From: Tieghemostelium lacteum
Lineage: Eukaryota > Evosea > Eumycetozoa > Dictyosteliales > Raperosteliaceae
DNA length: 64,000 bases
Assembly (NCBI GenBank): GCA_001606155.1
Contig: LODT01000039.1
Coordinates: forward strand, 372,001 to 436,000
Reading direction: 5' to 3'
How positions within the stretch are numbered: position 1 is the stretch's first letter; each line of letters starts with the position of its first letter. Below are positions 45,215-57,200 of the stretch, piece by piece. Made by a program: the position numbers and the translations under genes. The notes beneath the pieces were generated by a model. It worked only from the letters and a program-made list of their open reading frames with translations, ran no database searches and had not been told where the DNA came from.

Positions 45215-48200
45215 TTAATGGTGATCATTTGCCTCCACTTTAGTTTCTCTATTCTCATAGAGATCTCTATACATATTTCTAATCAAAGAATAAGGTAAAT
45301 AGTTCTCCAAGACATCTTTGGTAATGATAGGACATTGTTGTGTGAATTTATCGAGGAAAATGACAACGGATTGAATTTCATTTGGTATATATTTTTCATT
45401 ACCTTTGGCTTTGAACATTCTGAGAATAATGACAGCACTGATCTCAAGGAATTTCTTAAAGGAGGCGGTAATCTCAGCGATATTACCAGTAGTGGAACTG
45501 TTGACACCAAAGGCAATTAAAAGGTCAATGATGGTCTTGGACAATGTGTGTACATTGTTAAAGTGTGCATCGATTGGTGGTTTAAAGGATGCATCTTTCC
45601 AAGCACTGCCATAGAAGCAGAGTGCGTACATTACAGGGAGAAGATCCCAAATTTTCTTGTCAGCTTCAGAACAGGATTTCTTGAGGAGGACTTTGAGATA
45701 TTGGTCAGCAATACCAACGTCCAAACCAGAGTCTAAAGCCAATACATCAACACCGAGGAACTCAGCATACATGAAAATGTTTCTGTCGTATTGTTGGAAT
45801 GCATTGTCAATGGATTCATTAATGTATGGTAAAGTGTCGGAAATGACATCTTTCATGGAATCTCTCATCATACTTCTAAGATGCAAAGCATTACCAATGG
45901 CGATGGATTTCTGGACAAATTGGTCAAAATCTGTGCTTTTGAATTTCTTTAGTAGTTCCATAGCTTTTAGTGGTTTATGGTAGTTTTGTGAGAACTCTTC
46001 GAGATTTGATGCATTGATAGAGAGGATCTCTTTAAGTTGGTTGCAAGTAGTTTGTACAAAACGTAAGATCTCTCTTTCGACAACTTTGATACCGTATGGA
46101 CCAACTAGATTACAGAGTGCTCGCATTTCAACCAAATCAGCATGATCTTCAGCTCTGAATGGGATACCAGTCTTACTGAGGAATCCTAAACGAACAGGAG
46201 TGTAAACTACACCTGGTGTAGTGAGTTTCTTTGATATTAAATCATTTACATGATTGACAATGTAATGTAGGGCGAGATCTTGCATTTCAATTTCACCTTC
46301 AGGGAACCAATCGATTCTTCCTGGTTTTCCAAGTGCCTTGGCATAGAATTCAGTGAGAAGAGTCTGACGAATGAGGTCACCAATATCAATGTCTACGTAG
46401 TTTTCAACCATCAACATTACACCGAGGAAGACTTGTAATTGAGTCTCTACAACTGAGGGACGAGTTATGGTGGTATCAACTGGTTGAGAGCTGGATGTGG
46501 GAGGTGGAGGAGCTAAAGCCTGTTTGAGGAACTGTTTGAGAGCTTGACCTAGTTTCTCTCTAAGGAATTCTCTTGGGATAAAGGCATGATCATAAATTAC
46601 AATTTCCAAGAGATCATTGAGAGAGGTACACAATTGGAAAGCATTCTTTTCGTAGGCTCTCAATTGTTCTAGTTGAACACGATTTCTAAAAGCAGATTCT
46701 GAACCAGGTTCAATAGGTGGTACAAAGTCTTTAGGTGGTTTCCAATCTTTTTTCTTTTGTAGTAATGGGAAGGCTGCATTGACATCAGCTAATTGATATT
46801 CATTGTTGAGGTAGGTGCTGACTACAGTAGTTGTAAGAATACTGACAATTCTTCCAGTGAGTTTGGTGAGGCACTGTGAGGCAATTTCAACACATTCTTT
46901 ACCAATTTGTTCTTTTTCCTCTGGGAAATATTGTGTGGCATTGTCTGGGAATTGAGAGAGTAATTTGAGGAAAATCATAGAATGAGTTGGTTGGTCAGCA
47001 CCTTCCATTATAGATTGATCAAATACATGTATTAAAGCATCTTTAAATGGCCACAAATGTGTTAGATTTGCATATTCATATAACTGTTGTTCTAGTGAAT
47101 CAACATTTTTACTGTGAATAAAGACCAAATTGAAACGACTGGCAATTTGTTTAACTTCATCAGCACGTAATGTACAGGATTGGGATGACAATAAATACTC
47201 CAATCTCAACCAATTACTTCTGAAATTAAAGAAATTATAATCAACCTGTCCCAATTGAATTGATTTAATTTCATTCATTATACTATTAATAGCTTGTGTT
47301 ATAACTGGTCCTGCACTTTGTAGTAATTGTCCACTAAGAATCTTATTTAATCCTAATAAATCTGCTCCAATAATATATTCAATATAATAACTTTGAATAA
47401 CTAAAAAAGATTTATAAATTAAAATTTCAAAAAGGTTAGTATAAATCTAGATTTATAATTAGTATATATAAAAAACAAATACATACTTTTCTTATTTGAT
47501 AATACTAAATTTACTAAATGATCAATTAAAGAGAGAATAGAAGCAACTCTTTTCTCTTTAACATCAAATTGTTTGTTGTAATATTTCTTTACTTTTTCAG
47601 GAGGGATAACATCAACATGACGGAAATACCAAAATATCTCTTCTTTTGCCATGGAGAGTGCAGCAAGGAGTACATTGATTTTAGGAGCTAACAGGCATGG
47701 TTTATCTCTAAAGAGATTCCACATGGCCTCTAATTCCTGTCTGATATAGACACGACGTTCAGCATGTTTACGTGGAGCCTCTTGAGTGGAAGCCTGTGCG
47801 GAATCTTTAATGATTTTCTTTTGTTTTTGCAAATTGATTTGTTTGGAACCCTTGTAGGTCTTAAAGAGTGTATTGAATTCATTGTGAATTGGGAAAGAGA
47901 TCTCTTTGAAAACTGGTAGATTGAAACCTTCAGTCAAGGCATATCTCACCAATTCAATAGCCTGTGGTGTATTTAGTGTACCTGGAGCAAACAAGAACCC
48001 ATAGAGAATCCATTGATAGATTGTACTGGCATATGCCAATTCTATACGATACTGATCTTGAACTGGTCTGGCAATATCCTCAGGTTTCAAAGTGAGATTG
48101 AGAGCACCGTCTTTTCTGAGCAAGGTTATGATACGACGTTTCTGGTAAGTAGGTTCAAGTGACATTAAAACCTTTCCAATGGAATCATTGAGTACACGAA

Positions 48201-48774
48201 ACTCCTCTTGAATCTTCTTTACAGGTGCATCTGAGTACTCGTTAAGGAATTTACCTAGTCTCTGGTAATTTGGTTCAGGAGCACTACGAATAAACTGAAA
48301 TACCTTAGCATAGACAGCTGCAATAACCTTTCTATCGTTAATCAAAGAGACCATGTAATTGATCTTACCATACATGGTAATCATCTGTAAAAATTTACCA
48401 GACAACTGAATGGAACTACTGAAACTTATAGCAACAGTATTTGATGAAATCTCTTGAAGTAACTGAAAACAAGCTTCTCTCCAATCGTTACTGTCAACCA
48501 ATGTCTCATAATGTGTTTCTAACTCTTCATAAATCTGTTTGGATCTACTGGTAATCTGATCGAATCCTGCTAATGTCTTATCATTGTTCTCTGGTAACTC
48601 TGGAAATTTACTAATGAGATTCTTTAGTACTTTTGCAATCTTTTCATCTGCCAAATATACTGGTTTCAGTTTAGCATTATTAAATATATTCTTGGTGAGG
48701 TATAATCTCTCTAAAAGTTGTTCACCATTCTCCAAAATCAATGAGAATTTTTCTGGTATTTTCATATGTGCCAT
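45215..48774 (-). CDS. napA: Nap1/NCKAP1 (HEM family), SCAR/WAVE complex subunit
   Basis: Two exons: 48774-47487 and 47400-45215, with an 86-nt intron (GTATGT...TTTAG). The joined product is 1157 residues, as expected for Nap1/Hem proteins. It is an all-helical protein with no repeats or low complexity. Recognisable stretches include MAHMKIPEKFSLILENGEQLLERLY, MITMYGKINYMVSLINDRK, IARPVQDQYRIELAYASTIYQWILYGFLF, SAGPVITQAINSI and the C-terminal YLPYSLIRNMYRDLYEN. Nap1 binds PIR121/Sra1 and scaffolds the SCAR/WAVE complex that switches on Arp2/3 at the leading edge. The pair of ORFs on either side of the intron must be read as one gene. Confidence 0.93.
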
Positions 48775-49533
48775 ATTTTTCTATCTAACTATCTAAAACT
48801 AATCTATATGTATATAGACTCTACTACTATTACTAATATCTTATATGTGATTTGTATTTTTTTTTTTTAAAAAACAACAGTAATTATTGTTGTTGGGGGA
48901 AGGTGAAGGGGGTGGGTAAGTTATATCAAAGTGTTCAACAACAAAAAAAGATATTATTATTATTGAATACTAAGAATTTTTAAAACTAATAGTACAAATT
49001 TAAGTGTTATATATGAATAAAGGTAAATGAAAATTGAAAAAATATCTAGTTTTTAAAGTTTTTTAAAAATAAGATTATCCTTTATAATATACAACCAATA
49101 TCAATAAAAATCAATAAAAAAAAAAAAAAAAAGTTTTTAAAAAAAATTTTGATTATCTGATCAGATCTTTTCACCATTGTACATTTATCTCAAATCTCTA
49201 ATTCTAATATTTAAATTATCAAATTTCTACAAATCATTTATGACCCTCTATTATAAATACATCCTTTTTCCTTATAATAGATTAATTTTGACATAAATAT
49301 GTGATAAATTAAACTAATTTTCATTATTAGATTGGACTTTTACTTTGATATTTTATTTAAATCAAATTGATTATTGAAATGTGTTATAGAAATACTTACC
49401 CAAATTGTAAATAACGTTATCAAAAATATTTAATTTTAAAAAATTTAAAAAAAAAAAAAACGAAGTCGATTTTTATTATTTCCCTATCCTTTCTCTTTTT
49501 GTATATATATAAATTTAATTTGAATCAATAAGA
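48775..49533. promoter_or_regulatory. divergent intergenic region
   Basis: 759 bp between the starts of napA (minus) and RRS1 (plus). AT-rich with several homopolymer runs (48860, 49120, 49450) and a G-rich patch at 48893-48918. No gene is visible; both promoters should be here. Confidence 0.5.
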
Positions 49534-50611
49534 ATGAGTTCAAATCAAGCAGTGGTTAATGCCAGTGATATATTAGCAGCCAGTGAGAATTTACCAAAAT
49601 ATTTAGTAGATAAAGAAGATACATTACAATATGATTTAGGTAATCTCACTGCATTTGATTACTCTTCCATCAACAAAGCAGAATATAAAGAAAACCCACA
49701 AGAATATTTATTAAAATTTTCCAGAGATAATGTACAACTTTTAGTATCAAGACTTTTTCAGTGTCCTCTAAAAGTTATTGATGAAGGTACACTTGCAATC
49801 TTACCAAAATGTATAACCCCAATTCCAAGAGAAAGACAAGTATGTTATTAGTGTGTCATGTTTTTATTTGAATTTATAAAAACATAAATATGTGTATTCT
49901 TTGAATAGATGATATTAACAATTCTTTGAAAAACCTTAGTTACCAACAGATAAACCCAAAACTAGATGGGAGGCATTTGCCAAATTAAAGGGTATTAAAA
50001 AGAAGACAAAATCACAAAAGAATGCATTGGAATTTGATGAACAAAAAGAGGAATATGTTAACAAGTATGGAAAGAGTAGATCACAAAAAGAAAAAGAAGA
50101 GAACTGGGCTGTTACAGCTGGACCTCAGGATAAGGTCGGCGAAGACCCTTTTACAAAAATGGATGAGGAAAAGAACGACAGAGTTCAAAGACAAAAGAAC
50201 AGAGAACAGAGAAACTATGATGACTCTGCAATTAGAAAATCAGTTAACCTCGGTAAACCTATGGTCTTCTCCAAGGATAACCGTCCACAGATTAAATCAG
50301 ATTTGAATCATCAGTTTGATGTCGCTAAGATCTCTACTGCCTCTGTAGGTAAATTCGACAAACAGTTGACTGAAGAAAGCGCCAAACCAAAAAGAGGAAA
50401 CAAACGTCTACAGAATTTGGGTGATGGTAATGTTCAAAAAGAATCTGAAAATAACATTAAAATGCTAGACAGAATCTTTAATAAGGAATCTGTAATCAAT
50501 GTAGAGAAAGCAACATCACAACACATTAAAGGTGAGGAGAGAAAGAACTATATCAAAAAGAGAACTTCCACTAAAGAAGGTCCAACAAAGAAACACAAAT
50601 CTTCAAAATAA
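49534..50611 (+). CDS. rrs1: ribosome biogenesis factor RRS1
   Basis: Two exons: 49534-49839 and 49940-50611, with a 100-nt intron (GTATGT...CCTTAG). The product is 325 residues. The conserved RRS1 block lies across and after the intron: [51 protein letters not shown] and KKKTKSQ. The basic C-terminus ([18 protein letters not shown]) is a nucleolar-type signal. RRS1 works with RPF2 to bring 5S RNP (5S rRNA, Rpl5, Rpl11) into 60S pre-ribosomes. An alternative acceptor (TTGAATAG at about 49904-49911) would add a stop, so the later one is used. Confidence 0.92.
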
Positions 50612-51212
50612 AAAAATAACATTTTAAATAAATCTATAACTTAGTACTAAGATGGTGAGGACAAGACTTATAAATATAACATCACACAACAAATATGAGG
50701 GAAAAGTGGAAGAGGTTAAATTTAGAAGATATTCGGGTGTGTTTAAAACAACAAAAAATCTGAAAAATATCGACAAAAGGTGTTTTTGTATAAACAACCA
50801 TGGAGGTGATTGATCAAAATTTCAAATAAATTGTTTTTTTTTTTTTTCAAATAAAATTTTATTATTGGGTTTCAAAATGAGAGATTATTGTTTTTATTTA
50901 AATTAAACATATTGAATATTAACCATCCATTAATTGAATATTCCTCTTTTTTTTAAAAGAATAGTTTTTTTTAATTTTCTACTCTGTATATATTAAAAAT
51001 TTTTTTTAAACTTCACTTGTTTCTATCTATATCCACTTTAACAAACACTAATCCAACAAACAAATATAGCACATCTAAAAAAAGATTTCAATGTGTAATT
51101 GATTTCTTAAAGATATTTATTTATTTATTTATTTAAAATTAGAATTTTAAGATTAAAAAAAATATCATAAAACAAGTACAAGAAGAGACAAAACCTTATT
51201 TATTTATTAAAA
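50612..51212. other. gene-free stretch
   Basis: 601 bp between RRS1 and the CELF-like gene, both plus strand. AT-rich, with a T-run at 50833-50847 and TTTA repeats at 51115-51135. It should hold the CELF-like promoter; nothing else is visible. Confidence 0.55.
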
Positions 51213-53147
51213 TTGGAGATGGACGATAATATTTATCAGGAAAAGGACCAAACCAATATTTTTGTTAAATATCTACCAAATGAATTCAATGACAGTGATT
51301 TATATCAATTATTTTCAAGATTTGGAAATGTCTTGAGTTCTAAAGTAATGATTGACCCTAAAGGTAACAGCTATGGTTATGGATTTGTTAGATTTTCTAA
51401 TCCTGAGGAATGCGCAAATGCAATTCAGGTTATGGATGGATATCAATATAAAAACAAAAAACTATTGTGTAGACTTTCCAACATTTATTCCAATCTAAAT
51501 ATTAAAAATCCTTCCAATAATCTATTTATTAAACCACTTCCTATCGATGTTACTGATGGTAAGAATTTAAAAAAAAATTATATCTATTATTTAAATAATC
51601 TAAAAAAGGAAAAGATATTAATTCAAATTATAATAATTAATATAATAACTGCAAAGATAAACTAAGGAAGATATTTTCACCATTTGGAGAGATTGCAGAA
51701 TGTAAAGTTATGGTTGACCAAAATGGTCAAAGTAAATTAGCTGGATTTGTTAGATATAGTAATGAGGCTGATGCCACCAAAGCCATTCAAACGATGAATG
51801 GTATAAAAATTGGTGATACATCACCTCTAGTTGTTAAATATGCTGACACTGAACAACAAAAATCCATTAGAAAACAAAGAAAATATTTGAATTATTATAA
51901 TTCAACTTTACTTAATCAAGTAAGTGTAAATTTAAATATTCATGTTTTAAAAATTTTTTACTAAAACCTATTATTAGAATTTTTATAATTATATTGATCA
52001 ACCACCATTACCTCCAAATTCATATTATCCTTATAGTTATGGTTATGGACATCCTCCACCTCCACACCAGCAATATGGGTACCCACCACCTCCAGTACAA
52101 CAAATTCACCAAATATATTCCTATGTGGATAATGGTAGTGGGCAAGTACAATCTCAATCAACTACGACTCAACAACAATCTCCACCAAATCCAATATATC
52201 AACCTGTATTTTCAAATAACTATTATGACATATCTCAAATTCATTCTATTGTAAATCCCCAATCCCCACCAACACAACCAATACAAAATAATATATCTCC
52301 AACAAATAGTGAAAGTAATTTAACATTAAATAATAGTAGTAATAATAGCAACCACATTCACACCACTAAACCACAGCAACCAAAATCTAAAAAATATACT
52401 AAAAAGCAGGCTTTATCTCAAAATTCTCTGCAGCAGGTATCGCTGGTGAATGAAAATGCGGGTGAATCATTATCATCATCTTCATCTTCTATTCCACCAC
52501 AATCACCAATCTCCATACCGTCATCACCAATTAACTCACCAAATAGAAAAACACCAAATACAATATCACCTATAACCACTTTAGATACCACATCAGCTAA
52601 TCTAACACCAACCATCTCAAGTACAACACTCACTCAATCATTTACAAATCTAAATTTAAATAGTAATAATTCTTCACAACATCAACATCAATCACATAAT
52701 TCACCATTGTCATCATCAACCTCATCCATTACATCTCAAAGTTCCACACAGAGCTCTACAGCAACCTCATCATACTCTGATAAAAACAATCTTTTTGTTT
52801 TCCATCTACCGGCATTCGTTGATGACAATTATCTATTTCAATTATTTTCACCATTTGGTCAACTGCAGAGTGTGAGAGTCATTATTGACAAGGACACTGG
52901 TGAGAACAAAGGTTATGGTTTTGTAAAATTTGTATACAGAGAAGATGCTCAAAAATCTCTAAAAGAAATGAATGGTTTCCAAATTGGTCAGAAATATCTG
53001 AAAGTAAAATTTAAAGATTCAAAAATTGCTGATCAATTAATGTTATCAAGTAACAGCAGTAATAGTACATTGCCCACATCAACAAAAGGTAACAATAATA
53101 CCAACACTAAAAATAGTGAAATTAAACAACAGACAAAGAAGAAATAA
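51213..53147 (+). CDS. three-RRM RNA-binding protein, CELF/Bruno-like
   Basis: Three exons: 51213-51558, 51657-51919 and 51978-53147. Introns are 98 and 58 nt, phases agree, and the product is 592 residues. RRM1 (about 15-90) has NIFVKYLP and YGYGFVRF. RRM2 (about 105-185) is split by intron 1, with NLFIKPLP and LAGFVRY. A long Tyr/Pro/Gln- then Ser/Thr/Asn-rich linker follows. RRM3 (about 475-550) has NLFVFHLP, KGYGFVKF and EMNGFQIGQKYLKVKF. Two N-terminal RRMs, a divergent linker and a C-terminal RRM with MNGFQIG are the layout of CELF/Bruno proteins, which regulate splicing and mRNA stability or translation. Confidence 0.85.
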
Positions 53148-53521
53148 ATAAATTAAACCCATATTACAGATCTCTTCTTTTGTATCGCAACCCCTCCTTT
53201 TTTTTATGCTTGTTGCTTAACATGTTGAAATTAAATACCAAAAAAAAAAGTGATGAAAGAGATTTATAAATGATCCGTGTGAATTTATGATATTATATTA
53301 CATAACATTATTTATTGAATTTTTACTCAAAATGTCTTTAAAGACATTAAAGAATAATTTTTTCTGTGTAAAAATGTAATAAAAAAATGTTTGGTTTGTT
53401 CTGAGTTTTCTATATAAGTTTGAAGTGGTTGTGATTTAATTGGGTTCAATGAGTTGAGTGTAGTTGAGATATTGTTTCTATAGCGTTTCTATATGGTGAA
53501 AAAAAAAAAGAAACCATGTGT
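53148..53521. other. gene-free stretch, convergent 3' ends
   Basis: 374 bp between the ends of the CELF-like gene and gpgA. It has the imperfect hairpin AATGTCTTTAAAGACATT at 53331-53348 (perfectly self-complementary over 18 bases), which could act as a 3'-end structure. Confidence 0.5.
53331..53348. repeat. 18-bp palindrome in convergent 3' region
   Basis: AATGTCTTTAAAGACATT is a perfect inverted repeat lying between two convergent genes. A transcript from either strand could fold it into a short hairpin. Confidence 0.6.
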
Positions 53522-53810
53522 TTATAGTACATTGCAAATTCCTCCTTTCAATGGTTTAGTCCATTCGTTTTCACCAGCCCATCCTGGAATGAATGGGTCA
53601 TTGGTTTTACTGCAAAAATCAATTAAACTGTAGTTTTTATATAATTGAATGTTAATATTGACTCATTTAAAAGGCTCCTCATTTTCTTTAACATAAAAAA
53701 ACATACGTATCACATGCTTCAGAAACTTTCAAGATAGTTGAAGATCTTTCGAGTTGAGTTTTTAAAGATTCGTTTTCTTTTAATACTTTTTTTAATTGAG
53801 CTTCTGACAT
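53522..53810 (-). CDS. gpgA: heterotrimeric G-protein gamma subunit
   Basis: Two exons: 53810-53707 and 53609-53522, with a 97-nt intron (GTATGT...TTGCAG). The product is only 63 residues. The first half is the coiled-coil region that pairs with G beta (SEAQLKKVLKENESLKTQL). The second half carries the conserved DPFIPGW segment (the DP-F motif of G gamma), then ENEWTKPL. The last four residues are CNVL, a CaaX box for geranylgeranylation that anchors G beta-gamma to the plasma membrane. In Dictyostelium a single G gamma is essential for chemotaxis to cAMP. The small size and intron hide it from simple ORF searches. Confidence 0.93.
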
Positions 53811-54266
53811 TGTTATATTTATAATTATCTGATAGAGGGAGGAATTGTGAAAAAAAAAAAAAAAAAAAATTTTTTGTGATAACGATTTTTTGATTTGTGT
53901 TTTTTCCAGCAGTTATTTGGCTTATTTGAAAATGAAGTTTCATTAAAATCGAAATATATAGTTCACATCAATCAATGAAATTTTAAAGATTATTTATCTC
54001 AATTATTCTCTCATCGATTTATAAATTTATTATTAACCATTATTTTAAAATTATCTAAAAATTTTTAAAAACAAATTTAAATTTTAATATTAATATTTTA
54101 CATTTAAAGTAATTTGGATAGCGATTTAATTAACTTAAACAAACATTTTAAATCTAATAATAAATAATCAATTATCTTTTTAAATCTTTTAAAGATTTTA
54201 ACTTTACCTCTTTTTTTTTTTTTATTCATTTTTTTTTATTACACTGTTGGAAATTTTGACAAAGGA
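53811..54266. promoter_or_regulatory. divergent intergenic region
   Basis: 456 bp between the starts of gpgA (minus) and the nucleoporin gene (plus). It has a 19-base A-run followed by T near 53850 and T-runs near 54210-54240. No other gene is visible. Confidence 0.5.
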
Positions 54267-57200
54267 ATGAACGTCAAAAGAACACAATCTCATCCTTATA
54301 ATAGAACAAATACACAGAGAACTTCTCAAGCAGAAAGAGAGAGAAATGAAAATTTGGACTATGAGTATTTCAATGGAAATAGCGATCAACAGCAACAACA
54401 ACAGCAACAACAACAAGAGAGTTTAAGTAGTAAAGTTATATCCTATTTTAAACCATGGTTATCATTTTTGGGTACAAGTGATGACCAAAATACAGATCCC
54501 AATTCAAATAACGATAACCACATTGATGAAAATAACAATAGTAAACAAAATAATAATAACAATAACAAAAATTATAGTAAATTAGATCATAAAATTAATA
54601 GAAATACCAATAATAACAATAATAGTAATATTTATCAAATACCAGAGAATTTATCAAATGTAATTATTATAATTGATACCAATTTCAAAATATAAATACT
54701 AACTCGATTTACTCGTTTTTCTATAGAAAACATTAAATTTACAAGAGAAAAAATCATTTAAAATCGATACTAGTAATCTTTCAATAAACGATTTAACAGG
54801 TAGAACTATAACTTTAAATGGCAATAATAATAATAATAAACCAGTCTCAAAGCAGAATGGTAAATCAACTACATCCCCCACAAAATCCACAAACACCACA
54901 AACTCATCTTTGTATCCAAAATTAGATGTTTCAAATATTGGTACAAAGAATCTGAAAAATAATTATTCACCAGAACAAACTAAATTCAGTATCAGTACAT
55001 TAAATCACAATAATAGATCAACTCTAGTAAAACCTAATTTATTAGATTCAAAAACATCAACTTCTAAAACACCATCTACCACAACCAACCCCACTACCAA
55101 TACCACCACTAGCGCAAAAAGAAAATTTGATTCCTTTTTAACATCATCTAAACCAGTGTCTTCTTCAAATAGTAGTTTTGTTATGGGGAATGGTAATAAA
55201 TCAGTTGTAAATGGTTTCACACATACTTTAATGAAACCTAAAAGTTCATTTATTCGTAAGCTACCTGCTAGCGAGGATTCTGAATTAGATTTACAACCAC
55301 CTTTAAAGAGAAAGCAAACTGGAGAGGAACCAATTTCAGATACAATGGTAGCTACCAGTCAAGCTGCTAGAAGAATTTTAGAACATTTAGACTCATTTTC
55401 ACATGTTGTCTCAACCAATGGCGATTTCAACCACTCTATTTTAAATCAACAAAGTAGTATATATAAATCCAACCAATCCTCTTCAAAACCAAAGATTCCA
55501 CAAGTATCACTCAACTATAGACATAATCCTTATGGTTTAACTAGATTACTTGTATGTATATAAATTTCATTAACAGTTTAATTATTTACTAACATTTTAT
55601 AAAATACAGGAAAAGAAACCAAAACAAACTGAGATACCAATAGCATCACTTAATTACTCTTCAGTTTTATCTTATAAAAAACCATTAAAGAAGACTGATG
55701 AGACAAATAATCAACAACAGGAACCAACTGTTAAACCACCAACTACAACTTCTACACTATTCACAACACCATCAACTTTAACAACAACAACAACTACTAG
55801 TAACTCAACATCAACTATAACTGAAAAACTAAAAGAAAATACTAGTTCACTGTTCGCACCTTCCTCTACTGTATCTGAAAAACCAAAAGAAACTATAAGT
55901 CCACTATTTGGAGTAACACCAGCACCAACTACAATTGCAGCTACATCATTAGGAACTACAGTTACAACAACTGATGATAAACCAAAGGCAACTAGTTCAC
56001 TATTTGGAGAACCAACTACAGTTAAACCAGCTATAATACCAAGTGGTTCAATTTATGGACTTGATAAAGCAAAAGATGAAACTACCAAGACTACTAGTCC
56101 AACTGGTTTATTTGGTGGAATTCCAATACCATCAATCACACCAACTACCAGTGATTCGACAAAATCAACATCAACATCAACATCAACTTCAACTAGTTTA
56201 TTTGGTAATACATCAACATTTACAGCAGCTACTACTGTACCAAATAATCATCAATCAACACCCTCTATTGTACAACCACCAAATTCAACAAGTTTATTTG
56301 CTACCACACCTTCTACTACAACTAGTACCGAAACTAAAGATACCAAATCAACTTCAACAAGTTTATTTGGAAATGGAATTACAAGTTCATCTACTAATAC
56401 TTCTTCAGCAGCCACAACAACCATTGCACCAACATCAACTCCTGTTGAACCAAGTATTTCAATTTCTGCACCGGTTGTTTCTAAAGCAGTTTATAGTGCT
56501 AAAGTTGGCAACTTTCCAGTTGGTGGTTTGAAATTGATATCTAATATTTCTGATTGGAATAAAGATGATGATAAGCCAAAGAAGAAGTCTGGAGCTTCTG
56601 CAAAATCACCATATAGTAAAGAAACTGTTGAAGTTGAAGAAGGTTTCTATCAAGGAGAAGAAGAGAGCTTTTATAACCCTGATTCTGAACTTAAAGAAGT
56701 TACAGTACCAAAAATACCCAATCTTGGTGGTGCTGGTATGTTTGGTGTTCTAGGTGGCACAATGGATTTCAGTAATATTAAATTACCAAAAGCCTCTGAT
56801 CTTAAAGAATCTGCCACCACTACTGTTGCCTCTGCTTCTACTACTACTACTTCAACATCACTCTTTGGAACTACACCATCTATATTCGGTTCCAAAACCA
56901 CTACAGAAACCTCCAACTCTAAAAACTCAATTTTTGGAAATTCCACACCATCAATATTTGGTAGTAAAGGTCCTGAAAGCACAGGAACTACTAGCACAAC
57001 TACTAGTAATGGTAAGGGTGGTTTATTTGGAAATTTGTCATTGCCACCAAAATCTAAAAAAGATGAGGTTGAGACAATATCTTCTGATGAAGATGAAGAT
57101 GATGAGCAGAATCGTGTTGAAGAAGTAAGCTCTGATGAAGAGAACGAAGAAGACGAAGAAGAAGAAGAAGAAGACAACTCACAAGATGAGGAAAATAGTG

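Noticed and set aside
53331-53348. Bacterial-type terminator
   Set aside because: The palindrome lies in a eukaryotic convergent region and is A/T-rich; listed only as a repeat.
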